Part shown: positions 39,901 through 48,480 of the stretch, one piece after another
Numbering within the stretch: position 1 is the stretch's first letter
How the letters are laid out: the number at the start of each line of letters is the position of its first letter
Origin: Aptenodytes patagonicus
Taxonomy: Eukaryota; Chordata; Aves; Sphenisciformes; Spheniscidae
Reading direction: 5' to 3'
Assembly (NCBI RefSeq): GCF_965638725.1
Contig: NC_134963.1
Location: 7,261,501 to 7,325,500 of the forward strand
Length of the DNA: 64,000 bases
Made by a program: the position numbers and the translations under genes
Notes under the pieces: generated by a model
Databases searched by the model: none
Seen by the model: only the letters and a program-made list of their open reading frames with translations
What the model was told of the DNA's origin: nothing

Positions 39901-42900
39901 AAAAGCTTTTCCTTATATCATGCCGCAGATAGAAGAACATTCACTGAAGGATTTCTGCTTCTGATTAAATATGTAAACATTTGCTTAGGCAGTGCCAATA
40001 AATGAAAACAAAACCTACATACTAAAGCTTATGCTATGTCCAGAGGAAGGGAAGAGATGATGTTAAAACAATACTTTTAACTCTAGAGTACTGATAAGGA
40101 ACCCCTCAATTTAATATGCCTGTAGTACATTAATACCTCTATTGCTCTTTTTATGCTTCTATCATCAGAAGTCTAATCCTTTTTACAATACTGAGAATAG
40201 ATACCAGTAGAAACAAGTAGGAGGAGAGCATGACTCTTTCTTTGGAAAGTGCTGGTCCACAGTTTGAACAAGTTATGCACATTGTGAAATCGTGCATAAT
40301 TTCTGCACAATTGGAATTGCATCTGGCTTCAAGTTTAATTTTCCTTGAAAATTCATACCATGGCAGCAAACATTTTCAACATTATAAGGGGGCAAATCCC
40401 AATCTCTTACAAGATTTTAGAGAAAGATGTCTTTTCTGAACATTCATTTTTACCAAATTAGGATGGGAACCAGAAATGGAGACAAAAGGGTGTCACAAGG
40501 ATGAGTGTTCAGGGTAATCCCCCCCCACACACACACTCCAACCTCTTGAAGCCTCTAATTAGATAAAGTGAAGTGTGTCTTCTGCTTCATCTTTACACGG
40601 TATTCAAACAGAAACCTTCTGCGGTGATCCAAGTATTTTATCACCATCCCATATCATGAGCACAACCCTTCAATCTGCTTTCCGTTCAGACTGTAGGATT
40701 TCTAATCAAACCAGAGTTTAACTCAGCACACCTCTTTATCTTTGAAATTCCCACTAAAAGCTGGCCTGATCTTCACTGCATCTGAAATCAGTGACTTTAG
40801 ATGCTATGAAGACCACACAAGCTGTCAGCTGGAAACTCAATTCACTTTACTTCTTACCTCCCGTAAAAGCTATACAATCAACTCTAAGATCAGTCTGTCT
40901 TAAAAGCCTATAAAATAAGTCAGACAGGAGTTGTTCTACAAAACAGTAAGAATAATGATAGTACACCAAAGCAACCACTAAAAAGGCAAGCAACAGAAGA
41001 ACTGAGCATAAACTTCAGAAAGTTTTTACACATTGATTTTAGGTCCTTCCTAAAGCAAGTCAATAAACAAGACACCCGCTGACTGCAAAGCTCAACACTG
41101 GTTTACTTAATTTAAACTCATTGCTCAAGTATGTTCAAGGGTTTAGTATACTGGGGAATAATCACAGTGTACATCTGAACTTTTCAGCTCAAAACTTTAT
41201 ATTTAAGAATAATACAAACCTTTTTGGTTTTACTTGTATTTCTTGTCCATCTAGGGAGAGAATCTGGCTGAAAACTTGCTGATATCTTTAGATTTCAATA
41301 AGGAACTGCTACTGGATGAAGCAAAATTTCAATCTTGTTTAAAATACCAGTGAAAACCTAATAGTGCTTTGAATAGAATACTGACTTTTCCGGATTAAGT
41401 TACAGATGGGTCCTTGATATGAAGTCTACAGTATAAACTATAAAACTGTATCTATCATAAACTATTTGCTAAGATGGGCTTACGTTGTTTCCTCCTACCC
41501 AATTTCTATCCAATAACCAATTTTGTTCTTTATCAGCACTTGCTAAAACTACAATCCTTTTGTTTATAGGCAGAAGTTTCAAGCTAATAATTCTGATATG
41601 CTTCACAGCAATCTTATTAATAACATATTTTGATAGAGTTTCAAAAATATAACTCACTTCTCAAGTAGGTGGAGACAGGTCATATCGCACTGTTTGTGTT
41701 TGGACTGCAATGTGTCAGCTGCTCTGCCCATTTGTCTAAAAACATACGAGAAGACAAGAGGGCCACAAGCGAACCGGCACGGTAAAGACCAAGAGGTTCA
41801 GTAGAGTTCAGAAGCACAGCAGTTTCCAGAATCTAACAGTTGCTTTTAAAAAGAAAAGCAGATGCCAGATACTAGTTGAACTGACAAGTTAATTGAGTGA
41901 AGTATTTCAGTCATTTAGAAGCACAGTACCTGATATACCATTTATCTCAGAAGTAAGTGCTATTTTAGGCTTAATGTCATCTATGGGAGCTCTAAAGAAA
42001 GATGCAGTAACTACATTTAAAGAACAATATCAAAGCTAAGCTGGCAGACATGAAACTTTAGCCACACTTAACTTTGCATTTTAGGAGAAATTCCCCTGTT
42101 ACGCATCTACTTCCTTCATCTGGAGGCTGGGAGATAGTACAGTATCATTTGGAGAACAGGACTGACTTAATGCACTATAACAGAGACAGCTTTCCAAATG
42201 TAGAATTATAGCACAGTGCACACACAGTCAAAGGCAGGCACAAGAAAACCCAGGTTAGCTGGCTTATAAATCTGCGATTTTCTTTCAGATACAAGTAATT
42301 TTTTAACACTAGGAAATAACCTTTATTATAAGCTTGATAACTAGATATTGCAGAATGAACTGTGAAACCAGTTCTTGTCCTGACCCCTTCTGGGGCAGAA
42401 GCAATACTGGAAAACTGGGGAGATGAGATTACTTGAGAAAAATGGAGAAATTTCTTGCCCAATTTCTTTTTGTCATGGAGGACTACAGTATTAAAAAACA
42501 CTTTTTCCAACATTTCCCTCAATTCCACCTTTCAAATACTGGCTTTAACAAACAGCAAAGAACCAACTTTAAAATGGATATAAGTTAAAAGCATTCCATA
42601 ATTAAATTCTATTAAAAGACTTTCCTTCTGGCTCCCACATCTGGAAAAAATCACCTTAGAGCGTATCTGAGTTTGCCAAGCCCTTTTCTTCTCCCAAACA
42701 GCAGATTTTACAGAGGGAGAATGCTTATTCATATCTGGAATGAGCTGTCATTCCACACCTGATTGCACACTGGCCCAGGAAATTCCTGAAGTCACAAGAT
42801 GTATTTATGGGGATAAGGCATTCACTCTTCCCAAGCCTAAGTCTTCTAAAAATCAGCGAGCCAATCATATCAAAATACTTACATGTTTTGAGTAAAAAAA

Positions 42901-45900
42901 AGCCATTAATTATTCATTAAATCTTTTCATCTGTAACGACCGATATGGTTTTGATAGAAAAGTACAATCTACTGAACAGAATTTGAGTTCAATTTACCGA
43001 CTGGCATTCTTTGAATTTGACAAACGGAAAAACCCCCTTGTTTTAGTAAACAGGATACTTAGGTATTTCCCATCCTTCTGTCAGCTGTGGATTCTCATTT
43101 AATATAGGCTGTCCCAGTTTATCGAGACAAAAATTGGTAAAATACAGAACACTTCCTACAACCTGTAGAAAAAAAGTCAGAAAATTGTCAGAAATGTGTC
43201 AGTATGTAGGTCAGATTGGTAGCATTTCTATAAATTTACATTGCTTGAAATATTTCCAGTTTTTTTCCCCCACTCTGTAAGAATTTACAAATGATACATG
43301 CCCACACCTGTACAAATAAGTGCTTTTTCCACTGATGTAGCCAAAACATACTGAACTTAACTGCTATTAGACTGATAAATGAAATTTAACAAGATCTTAT
43401 TTTAATGGCAGTGTATATTGAATATTTAGAATGAAGAGTCAGACCTACCATTGATGAGTATATAGTCAAAAACTTACACTAAAAGCTTCTTTAATTTTTT
43501 TAGCAGAATTTGAGCTTGCTGTTTTACAGTCCTCTTCCAAAAGAACACTGGAGGGCTGACAAGAAAAGTAAAAATGCAAATTAGTAATTTAGGAGCTTTT
43601 CTTTTTACTGTTATTTTAAATTAATTAAGCATGTAAAAGGCACACAACATGGAATACAGCTTCTATTCTTTCATGAAACTTAGTTAAACAGTACGATGGA
43701 GATGTCTACATTAGTCACAATGCTTTCCATAGTCCAAAGTACAACACAGCTCATTTCTAATGTTTTCTTTGATGAGAAATATGCTGCATAAGAACATCTT
43801 TATTCTTATGTCAAAAGCTAAGAGAAAGATGGAGACAAATGTGCCATTTCACCCTTTTATTCAAAGTGAACGCTAAAAAGTGAATGTTGAGTAAAACTCA
43901 AAATTCTAAACTAAGAGAAGAAAGTGGAAATTTCCAGATTCTGTTGTTCATCTATGCTCTTATATATACACTCAAAGTTGGGCCAAATACAATCAGAAGA
44001 GAGTATGTTAAGTTTGTACCTTACGGTCTTTTCTCGATTATTTAAACCAACTTATTACTTTGCTTTTACACAAATTTCACTAGGAACAATTTTAAAGAAG
44101 CATTTTCATGGGCAGAAAGGCTATTTTCTTTGTCCTGGTCCTCTATTTTTGGAACAAATAGTTATACGTTTGTTTGATACTTGATTTGCAATTAAACAGG
44201 AAAACACATCTACAATTCAGCTATTTAGCAGTGTAGTATTTCAATATTCCCACTATAAAGATGCAAGAGAAGGAGCACCTAATAACAATTTGAGTTTTAT
44301 AGTACCTGTGGCTTAACATTGAAGTGCGTTTTTTCTTGTTCACCTCTCTTCTGCTCTTCATATTTCTGAACTAAATTAAAAACAAAGTCTTCAATTTCTT
44401 GATGATACTGCCTGTAATGGAGTGAAGAAATATACAGAGATGAAGACATGAGCAAGATTTAAACATATGCCAGATGTCTTTTTTTTAAGCATTTACCATT
44501 TACTACTTCTTAAGAACTCAGGAAAGGGGCAGTCAACTTCTCTCCTGTCCTCCTCCCAACCCCCACCAACAGGAATGCAATCTATTATTAGAGAGCACCC
44601 TTATATTAGTGTGGCAAAAAAAATCAACTCAGAGGCAGGGAAAATTTAATTTACTATATTTACCCACAACACTCATGAAACTCAAACTGCTATTCAGACT
44701 CACTCCAAGTTCCTGGAAGTCACACTTCATTTCATGATAAAAACAGATATTGCTAATGAAAGCAAGCGACCTCCTGTCATATTGCTTATTATCCTTTCTC
44801 CCCTTCAGGCTTAACAAGTTTATGTTATTGAATAAAACATATATCCATCCCTTGGGCAAACACTAACATATCCAAACAAACAAAAAAAAGTCATATTTCC
44901 TGTCAGGATTGCTTTTCTTGGGAAGTACTTACTTCGAAATTACATTGTTCATAAATAAAATCTGTAACAGAGGTCCATCAAATTTGGAGTTGTCCACTGA
45001 AATTCCACTAGAAGAATAGAACAGAGACGCAGACAATGGTTACTGTATAGCTTTACTGTAAATGTCCTCTATGTGTTTTATCACAGCAAAGAGTCTGTAG
45101 TCCACAGACAGGAAGGTTTGACCAACAGAAGTTCTGTTCTTTTAAGAAGTTCCTATTCACTTAAACAGAAATCATCCTCTTCCAAGCAAAGCAGGTTGCC
45201 TGGTGTGAGGTAGAAAGAAAACGAAACAGAACACCACACTACAGAAGTTTTCTTCTAACTGCAGTAAACTGTTACAAGATCTTATAAATAAGATCTCTTA
45301 TTTATTCAACCATTTTAATGTACTTGTTCTCACTGCTGAACTTTACAAAAAAAGGTTTTCCTGAAGGCTACATAAGTTTCATAAACAGATACACACAAAT
45401 AAATAAAGTTACAGCAATACAAACTAAGTTCTTGATACTCAAGTCTAAAAGACTTTTCAAGAATGATAACAGCATTTTAGAAGCTCAACATCTGAGCAGG
45501 GATGGGGACATAGAAACGAGGTTTCTAAAAGATGTGGCAGACCTTGTTAGCTCAGGCACCTATTATCTCAGACGAACTCTATTTCAAACATATACAAGTC
45601 ATACAAAGTGTTTTAAGTCAGCATTAACATACCTAGGACGAGTCAGAACGTTCAGCTTCCTTTTAAGTTCTTGATGTTAATTTATTGTTAAGGAACATTA
45701 CTTTCTTCAGAAGAGACCCGCACCTTAGTTAATTAAAGGATCAAAACAGACAAGAAAACGCCTAACAAGAATTCCACAGAATAACGAATGGGGCTTCAGA
45801 CCTTCCTCTTCACTGCACAGTGGATTATTTATAAATCCATATGTTGCTGAAGAAACACAATAAAATGGAAAAAAAAACCAAACCAACCAACACACCAAAC

Positions 45901-46915
45901 AAACATCTGAAAAAGAGGACTAGCTGTGACAATCCAAATAGTATAATTCATTACATGAACTATGGTTGAATTGTCAGATTTATGGTATTTTATTTTAAAA
46001 ATACCTACAATCATCACAAAAAGGTCAACAGTAACACACACATACTTGTAAATAGAAAATAAACCATAAAGACCATTTCAGATTCGACTCTGCTGCAGTA
46101 TCAAACCCAAAAACCCTTTAGGGACCCAGTCACAATTTAACAGTTTGAAATTATTTCTAGCTATGTTAAAAACGAGTTTTCAAAGTGAACATACAGCTCC
46201 TTCTTTTCCCTAGAAAGACAGAAAAGAGGAGTCCAGTGTCAAGTACTTTAACAGTCATCCCAGCACTCAAGAACTCAACTACCTCCTTTGCCAACTGAAG
46301 CGAAGCTGGCACGGACCTGAACTTTCTGAAGATAGAAGTTTTCAGAGAAAACTTCCTCTCAGGTGACAGAAGCAGAAGCCAGGAAAAACCAGCCACCACA
46401 CCGAGAGGCGGGCTCGCAGCGGCCCAAGGAGGGGAGCCTGCCCTCTCCCCGCCAAGCTCAATTCTCATCGTCCTTCAGGACGCGCCAGAGCTCCGGCTGC
46501 CAGGCAGAGACCGATAGGGCCTTCCCCCACAAAGGCACAGGGCCCGAACTCACGGAGGTCCTCGGGAGGCGGGAAAAGCCGGAGCCCCTCAAGCCGGAGG
46601 CGGCCGCCAGCCCCAGGAGGGCAGGCGTCAAGGCTGGCCCGGAAGGGAACCGGTGGCAGGAGCGGCGCCCCCCTTCCCCCCGCCCCGTTGCGCCCTCCCC
46701 GGAGCAGGCCCTGCCTCTCCCGTCAGGATATTCTCCGCCCGGAGCCGTCGCACCGTCTCCTCGCGGTCCCGCAGCCGCGCGTACAGCTCCTCCAGGGCTT
46801 TCTCGGGTGCCTCCTCCTCCTCCTCGAAGCTGAGGCGAGGCGGTGGCGGCGGCCCGTCCTCTTCCTCGAGCTGCTCGAAGAGCTCGCGGTCCCCGAAATC
46901 CACCTCAGCCGCCAT
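33108..46915 (-). CDS. ZCCHC8: ZCCHC8, zinc finger CCHC-type protein 8 (NEXT complex scaffold), complete
   Basis: ZCCHC8 bridges the RNA-binding protein RBM7 and the helicase MTR4 in the nuclear exosome targeting (NEXT) complex, which directs promoter-upstream and other unprocessed nuclear RNAs to the exosome. Fourteen coding exons join to 710 residues, close to the human 707: 46732-46915, 45633-45675, 44933-45007, 44306-44411, 43478-43555, 43059-43162, 41220-41285, 39230-39290, 38616-38758, 37679-37821, 36784-36899, 35619-35702, 34663-34777, 33108-33922. In order: acidic N-terminus and predicted coiled coil (about 35-75); CCHC knuckle with Cys224, Cys227, His232, Cys237; PSP/RBM7-binding proline segment (about 287-334); Ser/Lys-rich stretch; PPLPRGTPP-type repeats; and the C-terminal ITPFEFENM segment known to engage MTR4. 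Introns 1 and 6 carry U12-type signals. The start was chosen as MAAEVDFGD, matching the human MAAEVYFGD. Confidence 0.96.
34663..34777 (-). CDS. ZCCHC8: ZCCHC8 exon 13
   Basis: Residues 402-439 plus one base. Ser/Lys-rich, PSPKSSNKRAASQSSSHRSK then an acidic end, resembling a nuclear-localisation and phosphorylation region. Acceptor CTTCAG, donor G|GTATAG. Confidence 0.9.
35619..35702 (-). CDS. ZCCHC8: ZCCHC8 exon 12
   Basis: Residues 374-401, EWQIFGSIPMQPSQQKDVFA to NFHA. It is an 84-nt phase 0-0 exon, acceptor CTGTAG, donor GTAAAT. Confidence 0.93.
36784..36899 (-). CDS. ZCCHC8: ZCCHC8 exon 11
   Basis: Residues 335-373, an acidic start then ITYDVSKLINYPGFNISTP to GIPD. Acceptor TTATAG, donor GAT|GTAAGT, phase 0. 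Confidence 0.94.
37679..37821 (-). CDS. ZCCHC8: ZCCHC8 exon 10 (PSP / RBM7-binding segment)
   Basis: Residues 287-334, including DKSLPPFIYRMRQLGYPPGW, the PSP-type proline-rich motif that in the human protein docks on the RBM7 RRM. Acceptor ACTTAG, donor AAG|GTAAGG, phase 1. Confidence 0.95.
38616..38758 (-). CDS. ZCCHC8: ZCCHC8 exon 9
   Basis: Residues 240-286, PRNAARISEKRKEFMEACGE through KFKPGVI. Acceptor CTTTAAG, donor AG|GTATCTC. Nearly identical to the mammalian segment between knuckle and PSP domain. Confidence 0.95.
39230..39290 (-). CDS. ZCCHC8: ZCCHC8 exon 8 (CCHC zinc knuckle)
   Basis: Residues 219-239, containing CFNCGSEDHQMKDC, a full C-X2-C-X4-H-X4-C knuckle. Acceptor AAGCAG, donor GTAAAG. 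All four zinc ligands are encoded by this one small exon. Confidence 0.95.
39702..39935 (-). mobile_element. Old, degraded CR1 3'-end fragment
   Basis: On the plus strand the stretch starts with degenerate catagaat octamers, continues with a recognisable reverse-complement CR1 tail (ccagttgggtcttgaaaatc, then gataacctctctaggtaacc-like text), and fades near 39935. Compared with the copy at 15707-17200 it is short and heavily mutated, so it is much older. It lies in ZCCHC8 intron 7, in sense orientation with the gene. Confidence 0.75.
41220..41285 (-). CDS. ZCCHC8: ZCCHC8 exon 7
   Basis: Residues 197-218, starting KYQQVFSQILSLDGQEIQVK. The acceptor TCTAAAG has no pyrimidine tract and is preceded by TTCCTTATT, 11 bases before the junction. 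Donor is AG|GTTTGT. Confidence 0.9.
41286..43058 (-). other. ZCCHC8: ZCCHC8 intron 6, probable U12-type GT-AG intron
   Basis: The intron starts GTATCCTGT, eight of nine bases of the U12 GT subtype consensus. It ends with TTCCTTATT at 41297-41305, eight of nine of the TTCCTTRAY branch consensus, then 11 bases to the AG, with purine-rich sequence in place of a polypyrimidine tract. The frame joins as P-K-Y-Q-Q. The spacing matches that of intron 1 of the same gene. Confidence 0.78.
43059..43162 (-). CDS. ZCCHC8: ZCCHC8 exon 6
   Basis: Residues 163-196 plus two bases, VVGSVLYFTNFCLDKLGQP to EIP. The donor is AA|GTATCCTGT, matching the U12-type GT subtype rather than the U2 consensus. Confidence 0.92.
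43478..43555 (-). CDS. ZCCHC8: ZCCHC8 exon 5
   Basis: Residues 137-162, PSSVLLEEDCKTASS and onward to EAFS. It is a 78-nt phase 0-0 exon, so skipping would keep the frame. The middle diverges from mammals more than its neighbours do. Confidence 0.9.
44306..44411 (-). CDS. ZCCHC8: ZCCHC8 exon 4
   Basis: Residues 101-136, QYHQEIEDFVFNLVQKYEEQ and onward to KPQ. Acceptor TTACAG, donor GTACTA, ending in phase 0. Confidence 0.92.
44933..45007 (-). CDS. ZCCHC8: ZCCHC8 exon 3
   Basis: Residues 76-100: SGISVDNSKFDGPLLQILFM and onward to VISK. Acceptor TTCTAG, donor GTAAGT. The LQILFMNN block is strongly conserved with mammals. Confidence 0.92.
45633..45675 (-). CDS. ZCCHC8: ZCCHC8 exon 2
   Basis: Residues 62-75 plus two bases, reading NQELKRKLNVLTRP. 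It starts AT CAA GAA after an intron ending in AC and completes the Asn codon begun in exon 1. Donor is GTATGT (major type). Confidence 0.9.
45676..46731 (-). other. ZCCHC8: ZCCHC8 intron 1, U12-type AT-AC intron
   Basis: On the coding strand the intron begins ATATCCTGA and ends TTCCTTAACAATAAATTAAC (branch motif plus acceptor). ATATCCT is the U12 5' splice consensus for AT-AC introns, and TTCCTTAAC (45687-45695) is a perfect U12 branch site, 11 bases before the terminal AC. There is no polypyrimidine tract. The reading frame joins exactly as E-N-Q-E-L only with AT-AC borders. This is seen directly in the sequence; use of the minor spliceosome is inferred from the consensus. Confidence 0.88.
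46732..46915 (-). CDS. ZCCHC8: ZCCHC8 exon 1
   Basis: Residues 1-61 plus one base. Contains the Glu-rich run and the start of the coiled coil ending RRLRAE. The exon ends GCG GAG A directly before ATATCCT; there is no usable GT near the position where homology ends, which is what exposes the AT-AC intron. Confidence 0.9.
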
Positions 46916-46920
46916 CTTAA
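46908..46920 (-). promoter_or_regulatory. ZCCHC8: YY1-type motif overlapping the ZCCHC8 start codon
   Basis: The coding strand reads TTAAGATGGCGGC, containing AAGATGGCGGC, the classical YY1 core, with the ATG being the initiator codon of ZCCHC8. YY1 sites placed this way are known in many housekeeping genes. Binding is inferred. Confidence 0.7.
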
Positions 46921-47042
46921 GCTGCAGCAGGAAGGGAGGGGCTTGGGGGGGTGGAGGAAGCTGCCGAGGGGGCAAAGGGCAGGAGCCACCGCTCGCAGCG
47001 GGAAGCGCCGGGCGGGCCCTTGCCCTATTGTGGAGCCGGAGG

Positions 47043-47064
47043 ACCACAACTCCCAGCATGCAAT
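47043..47064 (+). promoter_or_regulatory. ZNF143/THAP11-type site 1
   Basis: The plus strand reads CCACAACTCCCAGCATGCAA, close to the consensus ACTACAATTCCCAGCATGC. It sits about 130 bases upstream of the ZCCHC8 start codon. Confidence 0.75.
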
Positions 47065-47105
47065 GGCAGCAGCCCGCCCTGTCGGCGCCCAGCCTAGGGC
47101 ACTGT

Positions 47106-47124
47106 GCGTGCTGGGAGATGTAGT
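47106..47124 (-). promoter_or_regulatory. ZNF143/THAP11-type site 2
   Basis: The minus strand reads ACTACATCTCCCAGCACGC, matching the SBS consensus with the substitution pattern common in natural sites. Orientation is opposite to site 1. Confidence 0.7.
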
Positions 47125-47174
47125 CTACCCTCTGCGGACGGGCGCGGTGTGTGCTGGGCTGTCAGCGGCGCAGG

Positions 47175-47195
47175 GCACGCCGGGAGCTGTAGTTC
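47175..47195 (-). promoter_or_regulatory. ZNF143/THAP11-type site 3
   Basis: The minus strand reads GAACTACAGCTCCCGGCGTG, a third SBS-like element in the same orientation as site 2 and about 70 bases further upstream. Confidence 0.65.
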
Positions 47196-47853
47196 TGCGG
47201 AGGACAAGTCTCCCCAAAATGGGAGGCCAGCAGCTTTCCGGCAAGATTCTTGTCTCCAGGAACCACCTGCTGCATTGCTCCTTTTTTTTCTTCCTCTTCT
47301 GAGGAGGGGTGAGGAGTGGAGAGAAAAAGAGGGCAGCAGCAGGGTGTAGGACAAGAGTATTTTTAAGCAGGCTGGCTGCAGCAAGGCCCCATCCAAACTG
47401 CACCCTGCCCTGGAAAGGAGTCACACCCCTGGTCAGGCAATGCCTTGTGCGTTTAACGTGCTCAGATACAGGCATTCTTGTAAGACAAGCTTACATAATC
47501 TACCACAAAAAGTTAACACACTTTCCAGTATTTTTAAGTACTGAAGTATTAGCAAGGGGCTCCAACATCCTACCTTTCTCACCAATAGTTTTGTATCCCT
47601 CTCTCTCTACTAAAATTTGCGAATATCAAATTAAACAATAGGAAAAAAAAAATTAGTTCACCGTTCATCACCATGAGTTGTGCTCCATACTGCAAATCTC
47701 CTTATTTTAGGAATATCCTACTTCTAAATAAGCAAAGCAAAACACACACTGTTTTTGAGTTCTCAAGTTTTCCTGACATCTCTTAACTAGTTTCCTTAGA
47801 GTTTGGCCCAAAAGACAACTTAATTAGCATAAAGATGTTAGAGAAAAAATGTC

Positions 47854-47859
47854 TTTATT
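47854..47859 (-). terminator. RSRC2: Polyadenylation signal AATAAA, probable RSRC2 3' end
   Basis: AATAAA on the minus strand, 442 bases past the RSRC2 stop codon, giving a short 3' UTR ending near 47835. The ZCCHC8 promoter lies about 0.6 kb further on, so the two minus-strand genes are closely spaced in tandem. Confidence 0.65.
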
Positions 47860-48300
47860 ATTAACCAGGTTTTTTGCACTGGATTATGTGCCTATTGGCC
47901 CAGACCGCTAAATAACATCTACACAATGTTTCTTTCATGTTTCAAGAATTGAAAATAACTGTACAAGGTTAAAGTACAAAAGTACACAAGACAGTGGACA
48001 CGAAATATCCATGTATGAGTTTATCCCATCTGCTGCTTGGTTTGAAAAGTAGAACTTTAACTAAAAAATACTGTCCTCCTATAGTTCTGTCAAGTTTAAT
48101 GGAAGTGGGTATAACCTGATTACAACACTAACACCAGCATCACTGATCTGATATTTACAAAAAAATTGTATTTTTCAATAAATTAAAGTCAATGCAACAC
48201 CCATGCAAGCTAGAATGCTAGCTTTTTGGTGAACAAGGACCCAACAGTTGAACAAGAACCTTCCATAGTCCCAAACTTTAAAATTGCCTTTTTTTTTTCC

Positions 48301-48480
48301 TCAAACTGCATCCATTCCTCGCATTGAAGATGTAAACCCCAATCCCATTCCTCTTTGCGTATGAGTCTGTGATCTTGCCATTTCATACTGTGCATCTAGA
48401 TTTCTGAAAACCTCTTCCTGTTGTTTCAGCGTTTTGTAACTCTCTTCATCAACTGAACTACAGCCAGCTTCATCCTCACT
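48301..48480 (-). CDS. RSRC2: RSRC2 exon 10 (last coding exon)
   Basis: Residues 357-415 and the TGA stop at 48301-48303. SEDEAGCSSVDEESYKTLKQ, then EEVFRNLDAQYEMA and the tail MGLGFTSSMRGMDAV, nearly identical to mammals. Acceptor TTTCTAG. Confidence 0.95.
   Translation of the reverse strand, partial: SEDEAGCSSVDEESYKTLKQQEEVFRNLDAQYEMARSQTHTQRGMGLGFTSSMRGMDAV

Larger units (their letters stand above)
46400..47250 (-). promoter_or_regulatory. ZCCHC8: CpG island and promoter of ZCCHC8
   Basis: CpG-dense DNA spans exon 1 and extends about 330 bases upstream of the start codon. It contains three ZNF143-type motifs at 47043-47064, 47106-47124 and 47175-47195, and a YY1-type motif at the start codon. 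No TATA box is visible, in keeping with a housekeeping promoter. Long ORFs on both strands here are composition artefacts. Confidence 0.8.

Noticed and set aside
46916-47059. In-frame upstream ATG adding 48 residues to ZCCHC8
   Set aside because: The extension is low-complexity, starts within a ZNF143 site in the promoter, and the downstream MAAEVDFGD matches the human start.
48210-48395. 61-codon minus-strand ORF at the RSRC2 3' end
   Set aside because: It is a different frame over the last RSRC2 coding exon and its 3' UTR; the conserved frame ends at 48301.
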